Assembly (NCBI GenBank): GCA_037834085.1
Contig: JBBMKC010238443.1
Location: 1 to 21,369, forward strand
Reading direction: 5' to 3'
Length of the DNA stretch: 21,369 nt
Source of the DNA: Bipalium vagum
Taxonomy: Eukaryota; Platyhelminthes; Tricladida; Geoplanidae
The position numbers and the translations under genes were made by a program. This document shows, in pieces, positions 11,600-20,420 of this stretch; the first letter of the stretch is position 1, and each line of letters starts with the position of its first letter. The notes beneath the pieces were generated by a model. The model did not search any database. It was not told the DNA's origin and worked only from the letters and a program-made list of their open reading frames with translations.

Positions 11600-12279
11600 T
11601 TAGATGAATATTATTGTTTTACCAACAATAACTCGTACTGTTCATAGAAGTTCTTGTTAATAACAGATATTGAGACAAGCTTAATCATATATGGTCTTTA
11701 ATCTTCCAAGTTTGATCATTAATTAAAGACAATAATATAAGCATTCTTCTCTGAAATGGTTGTTCTGGATAATTTTAATCGACTATCATCATAACCAAAC
11801 ACGTAGTTTTTCCTGGAAGGTAAGTGATCAATAGAAATTGTTTTCCAATAACACTAATAGGTTTGTTTAATATCTTGAAAAATATATCCCCATCTCTTAT
11901 CTTTTGTTCTGCTGTTAGTATATAACGAACTTATCCTTTATAAATTCTTTGAAAACCATCCTGTAAACCGTACGACTAAGATAATTTTTTGTTCAAAACT
12001 TTTGACTGTATGCGAATTTTTTTAAGAGACTTTATACATACGTAGATATCCTTTAAAAGTTCTAACTTTGTTATGCGTTGACCAAGATGTTTTAACTATC
12101 ATTGCCAGCTGCCATCATTGTTGACGACCTGCATCACTTTCGATGGTCCCATCTCCACTCCTAAATGTTTTGAACCAGTTTGTTACTCTGTACCCATCCG
12201 AATGGTTAACTGTGTTACTTTAACACTCGAAAGTAACATTGTGATTTAAAACCCTGGCTGATCACTTAGTTATTCTCGT

Positions 12280-12851
12280 GTTTGTGGATCAAAATAACCT
12301 CAATACGTCTTACTCTCAAAAACCCTCAATGAATCAAAATAATCGCAATAAACTTTATTCTATTACAAACTACAACCAAGAAAATCGATCATAAGGTCAA
12401 ATCAATATCAGATAGTACACGAAAAATCAGATCGATATAATATTAATCATTTTCAAAACGTACAAAACCCAAAATTCAAATTAATAATATAATGTTATCA
12501 ATTAATACTTAAAATAAAACAATTAATTAAAGAAAAAGAACATAGAATAATATCGTTCTCACAGGAGCGGACAACGGGTTTTCGAGTCTTCAACTAGGTC
12601 AGCGTACGGTCGCCTAGGGGTTCCCTAACAACGACCACCAATCTCTACTTTTGGAAGGCTCTTTTTTCCAATAGCCAATTAATTCTAAGATTTATTTGAT
12701 AATATGTTAATGGCGAGATATAATTATTTTTTTATTATAAAATTATTATTAATAATTAATCATTATATCCACGAATAGATAATATTATTTATATTTTATA
12801 ATATTATTTATTTTTTGTAAAAGTACATTTTTTAATTAATTTTTATTATTA

Positions 12852-12886
<35 letters not shown>

Positions 12887-12925
12887 AACCCTTAGTAGTC
12901 TCTAGGTCTACGGTTCGTGCTTTTG
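12280..12925. repeat. Dispersed repeat family, copy B, inserted in mariner
   Basis: Shares ordered blocks with copy A at 6290-6605 in the same orientation (see 12608-12624 GGTCGCCTAGGGGTTCC and 12670-12686). It lies between the two halves of a mariner relic, so it arrived after that mariner. At its right edge TTTTGGCGAACCCAAC (12921-12936) resembles the start of a tRNA primer-binding site, which would fit a long terminal repeat followed by the internal part of a retroelement, but this is weak. Exact ends are not fixed; no coding capacity. Confidence 0.55.
12843..12889. repeat. (TTA)n microsatellite
   Basis: Run of TTA triplets with one interruption (ATCATT), within the right part of repeat copy B. 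Confidence 0.93.
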
Positions 12926-13020
12926 GCGAACCCAACAATTGATTTTAAGAGTGGTTTCAGCAGCATTATTGTCCAATTTGAACTCGCACAGTGCAATTTC
13001 TTGTAGTTGGAATTTTTTCT

Positions 13021-14319
13021 AAAAATAATATAAATTAGAACTAAGTAATAATAGTAAAGAGTCTATGGTAGTCTAAAACAATTTTCGCACTCTAAAATTT
13101 TTAATAAAATGATACGTTCAAACAAATATATTTTCAAAAAATCTATAGTCTGAATATATAAATTATTTTCTTACCGATGAAATATTTTCTTAAAATAAGT
13201 TTATCTCATTTGAAAATTTTAAATATTGTTGACACTTTTGCATCCAGACCCGTGCCGATATCTTAAGCTGGCCTCACTTCTCTTTCTTTTCAGAAATAAA
13301 TGGTCTAAAGAATTTATTTTTCATTTTTCTTATTATTATATTGTAATGTTATGATTTTTGTCATTTTTCCTGGTGAGATAAAAAAATCTAGGTGAAACCA
13401 ATCCAAGTAATGAGAATGAAATGCACTTCCAAAAAAATAATTGAAATATTTTTCTCAATTTTCTGAAAGAATTTTTGATACAAATTAAAACAAAAATAAT
13501 ATTTATTACACAGGACTTCGTTTTTCAAAACAAAAGGATAAAAGCACGAGGCTAAAATGGCCCATGCTCCTTCGACATGCATCATTTGCGCTTCATTTTC
13601 CAGTTTTCCAGGAAAAGTTATCTGGAGAAAATGGTAATGTTTTCTGCTGCGGCTCAGATTAGGGATAGGGTTTAATAGAAAACGCTGGAAGTATAATTAA
13701 GGAAACGATACAATTCCTCTTTGGAAATCTGCTCACTAATTAATAAGCATTATTTTCTACATGAGAAACGTTTTCTTCATTGAGATTCATGCAGGAATTT
13801 CCTAGGTATTCTCCAAATGAAGAAATGCCAAACGTTGTGATCAACGCTAAATATCGTTTCTCTTTCGTTTGACTAATGATTTATTTCCATTTTCAACCGG
13901 TACATAAATATCTTTGTGGTATTAATGAGAAAATATTTATTTATTCATTTATTAAATTATTTTATTTAATTAATGATGATAATTATATTTTCATGCAGAC
14001 TTTGTCAGGGGATCATTCCTGGAACATTCTCTATCAGTTAATGCTCGGTACATAGTGGTGAGGACTTTGTCAACCCTGGCATCCCTGTTCGAAGGAAATT
14101 TATTAGATCTTTGTTGTTGTTACCCATTTTACCATTTCAAAATGAATTACTCTATGTTATCTTCTTCTTACAGGCTTAGAACCTTCTTGCTGAAGATATT
14201 TACTGGTATTTGATCTAAGGATGAAAATCAATTTTTTAAGATCTGTTAACTCTTTCATTATACTTCAAGAACGATTCAATTTTATCGGAAATCAGTGATG
14301 AATTTAAATTGAACAATGT
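13021..14319. other. No supported gene
   Basis: Partly AT-rich, partly of mixed composition (13240-13290, 13560-13870, 13990-14100). There are isolated splice-like signals, for example TTTTCATGCAG ending at 14000 and CTTCTTCTTACAG ending at about 14174, and short open frames. None form a consistent exon chain or match a family I recognise. Confidence 0.5.
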
Positions 14320-15060
14320 ACACGGTGTTTCAAAAGACGTTTTACTACTTTGAATCCAGCTTGTCGCGAAGAATGCACGACCATTTACTATATTTAAAAA
14401 TCATTAAGATTGGCTTAGGGCATCACCTTAAAGAATTAGACCATCAAAGTTGCTGAAATTATTGCAATTGATTGTTCGACAGATCTGTTTAGGATCCTGA
14501 TTTTTGGAAAAAAATCATTAAGACTGATGAAGCTTACTTTTACTTGAGTCAAGTGGTAATTATCAGAAAAGTAACTGTGTGGTAAGGATTATGAACAAGA
14601 GACGTAATTGTTTCATACTTTTTAGAAATTGTTGCAGGTAAGACAGGTAAGGTGAATGGAGAGCGATTTCGACACATAATCGAAACATTCTTGCAACAAA
14701 ATCTGACTGATTTTAGTGTTGAGAATATCTGCTTTCCTCAAGAAGGCGCTACACCCCATACAAATGACAAAGCAATTTCATTATTGTAAGGAAATTTTTC
14801 ATCTTGTTTAATCTATCGTTTTGGCGATTTTGATTGGCCTCCGAGATCTCCAAATTTTACGGCTCCTGGTCACATCTCATGGGGTTATCTTAAAGATAAA
14901 GTTTATGCGAATCACTTAACACCAATTACACAACTGAAACATAAAATTTCTGTACAAATTCAACGGAATTATGAGAAAATATTATGCAAAATGCCATAGA
15001 AAGAGCGCAATGTTGAGAGGCTGTCAGGGAAGATCATTTCAATGACATCATATTAACATT
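14320..15060 (+). mobile_element. Tc/mariner-type transposase relic, catalytic triad lost
   Basis: Near-continuous but broken transposase. DPDFWKKIIKTDEAYFYLS from 14493 matches the first catalytic block (FSDEAHFHLSG). NGERFRHIIETFLQQNL then FPQEGATPHTNDKAISLL (about 14655-14790) matches FQQDGATCHT, with the second catalytic Asp changed to Glu. FDWPPRSPNFTAPGHISWGY near 14830-14890 matches WPPRSPDLTPLDYFLWGY, with both conserved Asp residues lost. LKDKVYANHLTPITQLKHKI completes the usual C-terminal region. The left edge has ACACGGTGTTTCAAAAG (about 14319-14336), which may be a terminal repeat remnant. Inactive. Confidence 0.88.
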
Positions 15061-15270
15061 TCTGTAATCTCCACTTACATAAGAAACAAATTACTTGGCT
15101 TTCTGATTTCTTTGTACATTGCAAGGACAAATGAAAGTAATAAAGCTTCTTTTAATTGGCTACCATTCAGGGGGCGTCCAACCAACAATTCTGGATACTT
15201 TCAATCAGTTGTATTTGCCGTTGAACATTTGACCAGCTATCTCTACGAATCATTGCCATTTTATCTGTGG

Positions 15271-15423
15271 TCAACTTTTTCGGTCTTCTTCAGTCAACTG
15301 ACGATGGGCATAATTTTCCAATGCATTCTCTAAACTAGACCTTGTTTGATCATTCAAAAGTGTCAGTCCTCCGGAACCAATCAAATCAATTTCTTGATTG
15401 ACCATTTCTGCTGATATTTCCAT
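15271..15423 (-). pseudogene. Short open segment, possibly a broken gene or transposon piece
   Basis: A 50-codon minus-strand frame starting with ATG, MEISAEMVNQEIDLIGSGGL, ending RQLTEEDRKS and a stop. Codon variety is protein-like. A second open piece in another frame follows at about 15250-15155 (KMAMIRRDSWSNVQRQIQLI), suggesting a frameshifted coding sequence. I do not recognise the family. It lies between two transposon relics and could derive from a third. Confidence 0.3.
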
Positions 15424-15799
15424 ATTTTTTATTTAGGCTTTTTTGTTAGAGTGACCCCCGAATGATCAGCAATCATTTGTTGAGAATATTTTTATTTTCT
15501 CTTTCAAACTTTTTAAAAGAATTTCTGGATTTTATTGATTTAAACAATTATTGGAAGATTTCTTAAAGGCACTCATTATAACACCCTATAAGTAAAAAAT
15601 GGGACTTTTCTTTAATGTTACATAAAGAATGAACAAATCAAGATATTAGATAAAGATGAAAAGATTTGAAGTCGTCTTAAATCCTGTATTTATAAAAAAG
15701 CTTTTAAAAAAATGTTGACCCCAGACTTGGTTATGTAGTCCAGTTTATGGTGAACCTCCGACGCCCTCTCTTTTATATATGTTAAATCCTTTTTTTAAA

Positions 15800-16050
15800 A
15801 CAATAATATATTCTTCGTTTAAGTTTTTGAGAATTTTCGGGACTTCAGTTCTTATTGTACACAGCTCACTTCAAATCTCTTCACAAATCTTCAATTGGCC
15901 ACGCTTCAGGACATTTATTAGCGTTTTCAACAAAATTCAAGTTTTCATTTCTTAAGTACTTCAGTACCTTTTTGCGTATTTAGATGACACTAGATCAGAC
16001 CAAGATACGTAATTTAGTATTTCTTGATGAATGGCATCTCTTGGTTAATT
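15800..16050 (-). mobile_element. Tc1-like transposase relic (C-terminal part)
   Basis: On the minus strand SWSDLVSSKYAKKVLKYLR (near 16010-15950) matches FWPDLASSHYAK.V..YL of Tc1-like transposases. NANKCPEAWPIEDL, stop, RDLK, stop, AVYNKN (near 15925-15850) matches N.PEARPIEDFWRDLKR.VYNKN, which includes the third catalytic acidic residue. Stops have replaced Trp and Arg/Lys codons. The N-terminal half is not recognisable. Confidence 0.85.
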
Positions 16051-16059
16051 GTCTGCTTT

Positions 16060-16860
16060 ACCGAAACAAAAAATGGCTGGAATAAAAAACAGATGAAAAA
16101 CATATCCATACCAATTTTTATTGAAACAGGTTTGCCTTCGACATTTTCTTATTTCTTGAATCTTAATTTCATGGTTTCTTGTAAGAATTTAAACTTCGTA
16201 TAATCATAGTATTTTATCATAGTGAACCAATGATCTCCATATTCCAGTTTTATCAAAACCGAGGAAATAACCTCGTTGTCTTTCAATTTTGTATGGAAAT
16301 ATATTTTATTAAAATCTTTGTCTATTTTTAGAAACGACATAAAGTTAGGTTTTGTTTAAAAGAATAAATGATAAAAAATATTTAAAATTCAGATATGAAT
16401 ATCGATTTTAAAATTGATTTTATTCGATGTTATTATGAAAGTGGAAACCCCTTTAAAGCTGCACTTTTGAAAATCAAATTTTAAAGTGATTAATTAAGGA
16501 CCCATGTGCTTGTTCTACATTATCTGCATTATTCTGATGCAACCGGTAAATGATCGTTCATTCTAAGAATGTATCTGGTAAATAAAACTAATAATAAAAT
16601 AATATTTCTCATTATTAATTATTATATTTAATTAACAAAAGTATAATAGAGAAATAATAAATTTCTCCTTTTACCAGTTCTAATAAATTTTCAGAACCCT
16701 ACAAAGCCAAAAATGTTTCAATAAAAGATAGAGAATATTTTGATAATATTTCCAACCTTCTTGAAAATATAAATTAATAATAATTGTGACATGATAAAAG
16801 TAATTAATTTTGATTAAGTTGTTACATTGGATTAGCAATTTAATTATTGTTTGGAAGACC
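16060..16860. other. AT-rich spacer upstream of the prohormone gene
   Basis: Low-complexity AT-rich DNA. The open frames at 16149-16340 and 16680-16862 (minus) have no recognisable motif, no splice support and biased composition. I see no gene or structured RNA. Confidence 0.55.
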
Positions 16861-16892
16861 ACGAAGTCCTTCTTTCAGGTTCGGTGAGCGAT

Positions 16893-16990
16893 TATCCAAT
16901 AAGCAGGCAGCTTTCCACCACTAACGGGATAGCCAATCAGAGCGCTGGAATTTGATATTTATTCCCGAGCCTTTCGGGACCGTTCATTCG
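16893..16990 (+). promoter_or_regulatory. Core promoter with two CCAAT boxes, TATA-like box and initiator
   Basis: A less AT-rich island immediately before the prohormone start codon. CCAAT boxes occur at 16896-16900 and 16933-16937; the second (AGCCAATCAG) is a full NF-Y-type site. A TATA-like GATATTTATT lies at 16954-16963. An arthropod-type initiator TCATTC lies at 16984-16989, about 30 bp downstream of the TATA-like box, the canonical distance. A short hairpin CCCGA/TCGGG (16964-16978) lies between them. Transcription starting at the initiator would leave only about a dozen bases of 5' leader. Confidence 0.55.
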
Positions 16991-16997
16991 TACCACG

Positions 16998-17183
16998 ATG
17001 AAGCTTCTTTTCATTACCATAGCGATTTTCGTTGTTTTCTGGATTCCCCAATCCAGCTCCATGGGGATCAAGGATGAAGATATGGACTTTGCCAATTTTG
17101 AGAAAAGGTCGGGCAACCGTTATCTCAGCAGATTCTGGAAGAGAGATCCGGCCTACCGATCGTTCTGGAAGAGAGGTCAATGA
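16998..17183 (+). CDS. Putative neuropeptide prohormone with two Phe-Trp-ending peptides
   Basis: A 61-residue secreted precursor with no family I recognise. Residues 1-21 are a clear signal peptide (MKLLFITIAIFVVFW then IPQSSS). Residues 22-35 form an acidic spacer (MGIKDEDMDFANFE) ending in Lys-Arg. Then come SGNRYLSRFW (38-47) with Lys-Arg, DPAYRSFW (50-57) with Lys-Arg, and a Gly-Gln tail. Prohormone convertase cleavage at the three dibasic sites followed by carboxypeptidase trimming would release both peptides. No Gly precedes the Lys-Arg pairs, so they should not be amidated, and there is no Cys. At DNA level TTCTGGAAGAGAG repeats at 17133 and 17163, exactly 30 bases apart, pointing to duplication of the peptide unit. 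The ATG has A at -3 (ACCACGATG) and follows a promoter-like array. The frame may instead splice (donor 17176, acceptor ending 17273), replacing the tail with Gly-Arg-Trp-Ser and a stop. The nearest AATAAA downstream is at 17791. Confidence 0.72.
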   Translation: MKLLFITIAIFVVFWIPQSSSMGIKDEDMDFANFEKRSGNRYLSRFWKRDPAYRSFWKRGQ

Positions 17184-18200
17184 GACGACAATAATTTTTG
17201 AATTATATTGTTGATGCAACGTCTTTGATTTATATAATTATTTTCATTATATTTTGGTATTAATTGATTTCAGGACGTTGGTCGTAAATTATTTCCTGTT
17301 GGAAATATCGACATTAATTGACCGCTCGTTACATTGTTTTCGGTCGAGGAGAATTTCTTAGGGATTTATTTTAATAATAATAATATTTATGACCTAACTG
17401 ACCAAATTAGGAATTTTTTTTTATTGTTCATCTTATTTTATGACGCGGACGAAATTTTAACGTGTTACCGTGTTTTGTTTACAGTTGAATTTTATTATTT
17501 ATATTTTTATATAAAATTTGAAAGTCTCGTATGAAAAAGGGGTCGTCAAAGAATGTCGTTACGTTTATTATTTTCTCAAAAAATATTTCTCTACAATTTT
17601 TACAATTTTATTTTTTAGGCTTTTATCTATTCTTATTTATTGATTTAAACGGTTTTGTTATGAAAATTAAATCAATAATAAAATATTTATATTTAATAAT
17701 TGGAAACATTTTTTCAATTTTAAAGTTGAGATTAAATGGTAAAAATTTTAAGGAAAAAATTTATTAATTAAAAAAAAATTTTCTTTCAGAAATAAAATCT
17801 ATTTCCGAGAAATTTTTAAAAATTAATTAATTAATTAATTAATTATGGAATTAAATTCTTTTATCAATAAATCTTAACTTTAAAGGACCCTCTCAAGAAG
17901 GGTTAAAAAAATATTAAAAAATATGTTCCTCGTATGTAACAATTTTTGTCCTCTAATTAATTAATTTTTTATTGTTAATTAATTTTTTTTTATTTATTTA
18001 TTATTTTTTTTATTATTCACAGACGTTAAATATTAATTAAGTCTTATTTTATTATTTATTTATTATTAAAATAGACTCTTTTTCCTAACCTTCTTCCTCA
18101 ATTCTACAACTTCTCACAAGACCTCACAATGGTCAAAAATGCAATGGGGACTGACTTTAAAAAATATCTTAAAGATAAATATTAAAAAGAAATAAAAATA
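17184..18200. other. 3' flank of prohormone gene, AT-rich
   Basis: Mostly A/T with long homopolymer tracts and an AATT tandem repeat at about 17820-17845. The two plus-strand open frames at 17334-17534 and 17531-17767 are Phe/Leu/Ile/Tyr/Lys-rich translations of AT-rich DNA and are probably not genes. The prohormone 3' UTR and its polyadenylation signal (AATAAA at 17791) may lie here. Confidence 0.55.
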
Positions 18201-18208
18201 AAAGATTT

Positions 18209-18487
18209 ATGGGAACACAAAAGGGTTCTCCGTTTTGTAAGAAAAATATGTCAAAGCAGGTTTTAAATGAGATAAACAATAAACAAACGATACAATCCTG
18301 GTCAAGGGGTTCTTTATATGATCGTAAGGCCTTTTCTGAATGTGAAAATGTAAACCTTATGACAAGAAGATGGAGGGACTTATGTACAGTTAATGATAAT
18401 AGAGATTTGAAAGAAGAATGGAAAGAAAATGTAGAACAATGGAGAAAGTCAGATACCTCGTTGAAGAATATAAAGAAGATTGTTTGA
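18209..18487 (+). CDS. Unrecognised ORF, probably part of a decayed gene or transposon
   Basis: A 92-codon frame with balanced, charged composition that stands out from its AT-rich surroundings (for example RRWRDLCTVNDNRDLKEEW then KENVEQWRKSD). No family recognised. Downstream sequence to about 19000 has further broken protein-like pieces on the same strand, such as MAYRKLSKITEERDELNTKE from about 18675 (coiled-coil-like) and FISFIHQLGGPEETANFYR from about 18831, separated by stops and frameshifts. This pattern suggests one longer coding sequence that has decayed. It could be a mobile-element protein or a retrocopy of a host gene. Confidence 0.35.
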   Translation: MGTQKGSPFCKKNMSKQVLNEINNKQTIQSWSRGSLYDRKAFSECENVNLMTRRWRDLCTVNDNRDLKEEWKENVEQWRKSDTSLKNIKKIV

Positions 18488-19434
18488 AGGTTGGACTCAT
18501 TTACAAAGAGAATGAATGATCAATCATAGTCGAAGAGGTTTCTCAGATTACATTGTTACCCTTTTATCGTCTACCTTTTATAGAATACATTTTCTTTTGA
18601 GTCCATATGAGATCGCTTGATATTAAAAAACTGTTTAGTTTAGAGCCTTATAATTTTATGAAAGTCGTGTTCCATGGCATACCGAAAATTGAGTAAAATA
18701 ACTGAAGAACGGGATGAGCTTAACACTAAAGAAAGGGAGCTATTGGTAAGGTATAGCCAAGTAAGATCATATGACTGTTAGAAAGTAAGATCATGAAAAA
18801 ACCAGGGGAGCTGAAAGATAGATGAAGGTCGTTTATTAGCTTCATTCATCAACTAGGTGGACCAGAAGAGACTGCAAATTTCTATCGTTAGCTCTTACAA
18901 AACTGGTTGGTTATACTTTAAAAGGCCCTTCCTCAAATGAAGTAAGTTGGACCAAGCACTTAAAACCAAAATTTCTTAAAACCATACTCAGCGAAACTCA
19001 AATTAATTAATACATATTTATTGAAGATATGAACCCTTCTGTGTAAACACATTTTATTATAACTGATAAGAAGGAATAATGGTACTGAAGATCACTGGAT
19101 ACCAGTGTAGAAAATATTTTGTACAGAGAGTTCTTATTTAAATCAATTAACTCAACTCAATATCCTTCTGGGTTGTTCTCAAGTGGTCAGAAAGTGATTT
19201 GAAACCTTTAATCATTATAAGGTTTATGAAATTAATGAAGTCAATATAAAAATTTTACAAGAGTCCATAAAAGTCGGTTTGTTTTGATAACAATTAATTA
19301 TTTATTTATTAATAATTAATTTAATAATATAATAATATTAATTTATTAATTAATTATTCATTTATTTTTTATTTATTAGGAACCTTCGTTAAATCTTTGA
19401 TTTTTTGAATACTTTATATTATTACCAGTCTTAC

Positions 19435-19571
19435 CTTAACTCAATGTGACTTAAAGCAGGATACTCTTTTTTTTGTATGACTCTTTTTATCGCCTTTTCA
19501 GGACAAACTCCTTTAAATTTTTCAGCCACCTCTTCTAAGATTTTTGTATACTTATTGGACGGGTGAAAAGT
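19435..19571 (-). CDS. Exon of unrecognised minus-strand gene
   Basis: Open frame of about 45 codons with protein-like composition: TFHPSNKYTKILEEVAEKFK then GVCPEKAIKRVIQKKEYPAL and SHIELR. It ends at a strong donor AAG|GTAAGA (19435/19434) in phase 2. It lacks an ATG. The 5' edge is uncertain: an acceptor ending AAAG at 19572 would make it in phase with the exon ending at 20421, but the stronger CAG near 19609 runs into stops in this frame. It is probably the exon following 20872-20421 in the same gene. Family not recognised. Confidence 0.5.
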
Positions 19572-19617
19572 CTTTAGCCTTTTGCAATAATGATATTATT
19601 ATTATTATCTGAAAAAA

Positions 19618-20165
19618 ATGTTTAATAAAATAGTCCATCCTTTACATTTTTTGATTAAAAATGACTCAAATTTGTCTTTCGTCGTCAAAATTATTCATTA
19701 CTACAGAAAATTCATTTTCGTTTGCATAGTTTTTCCTCTTCCTTTACAACTCAATGCTTTACTTGTTCTTCTTTTTCGCAAATATTCACCACTTCAATTA
19801 ACTACAAATCATGTGGGTGACTAATTTATTTGGATTCCTATTTGTGATATCATAAAAATAAAATATAAACATTATTCCCCATATACATATGTATTAATGA
19901 ATCTTATTATGTAATGTCACAAATTAATCTATTAAAATGTGTAACATACGCTTTTTGTCTTTCAATAGATTTTTTCCCTAGATTTAATTTTAGTGTGAAT
20001 TTTTTTAAGGTAACCAAGACCACCGTCAGCCAATTGGTGACGTTTACCAATGGATTAACTATAATTCCTACTGCTCCTATTTACTATCTAGCGAGACAAC
20101 AACTATTGAAGCGGTTTAGAAAATTTTATTATTATAAAACTTTATTATTTATTTATTTTACTTAA
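19618..20165 (+). CDS. Possible receptor-like membrane segments, weak
   Basis: Two plus-strand open frames (19618-19824 and 19914-20165) contain hydrophobic stretches reminiscent of a seven-transmembrane receptor. FIFVCIVFPLPLQLNALLVL then LFRKYSPLQLTTNHVG resembles helix 1 with a conserved Asn and the following loop. LVTFTNGLTIIPTAPIYYLA then RQQLLKRFRKF resembles a last helix with a basic helix 8. The intervening helices are absent and AT-rich DNA easily yields hydrophobic translations, so this may be a decayed fragment or chance. Confidence 0.18.
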
Positions 20166-20420
20166 TTTTTTATTTTATTTTCTTTACCTGTTTCATTTAT
20201 TTATTTTATATTTATTTATTCCATTTATGCATGTTATCTTTTTTTATTTTATTTATAATTTCTTATTTGTTTATTTTATTAATTTTTAAAAATGCATAAT
20301 GAAAGCCTGAAAAGGAAGAAGAAACGTTTATCATTTAATGTCTAAGTAAACGCTACGCTTAGTCTACAATCGGGTTCGCTTAGTTCAAATTATGAATCTA
20401 CCGGTCAACTTGGTGCTCAC

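Larger units (their letters stand above)
11600..13020 (-). mobile_element. Mariner relic split by a later insertion
   Basis: Two parts in the right order on the minus strand. The N-terminal part (13020-12938) reads LQEIALCEFKLDNNAAETTL, matching the mariner opening (LYEFKLGHNAAEATRNI). The second part (12240-11600) reads TVNHSDGYRVTNWFKTFRSG with DGTIES, matching TVNHSTVYRWFKKFRSGDESLE. It then degrades through LTAEQK and a VFGYDDSR segment that recalls WVYGYDPET. About 700 bp of unrelated sequence (repeat copy B) separates the two parts where an intact mariner has none. Stops and frameshifts are frequent. Confidence 0.72.

Noticed and set aside
13388-13585. 65-codon minus-strand ORF
   Set aside because: Aromatic/hydrophobic low-complexity translation of AT-rich DNA without splice or domain support.
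14001-14200. Exon-like plus-strand segment after TTTTCATGCAG
   Set aside because: One frame is open and donor/acceptor-like sites exist, but joining them gives an immediate stop and no family is recognisable.
15112-15333. 73-codon plus-strand ORF
   Set aside because: No recognisable motif; overlaps a minus-strand open segment with more protein-like composition.
17032-17214. Second plus-strand frame overlapping the prohormone
   Set aside because: Out-of-frame shadow lacking a signal peptide or processing pattern.
16959-17219. 86-codon minus-strand ORF overlapping the prohormone
   Set aside because: It is the antisense shadow of the GC-richer prohormone exon; the plus strand has the signal peptide, Lys-Arg pattern and promoter.
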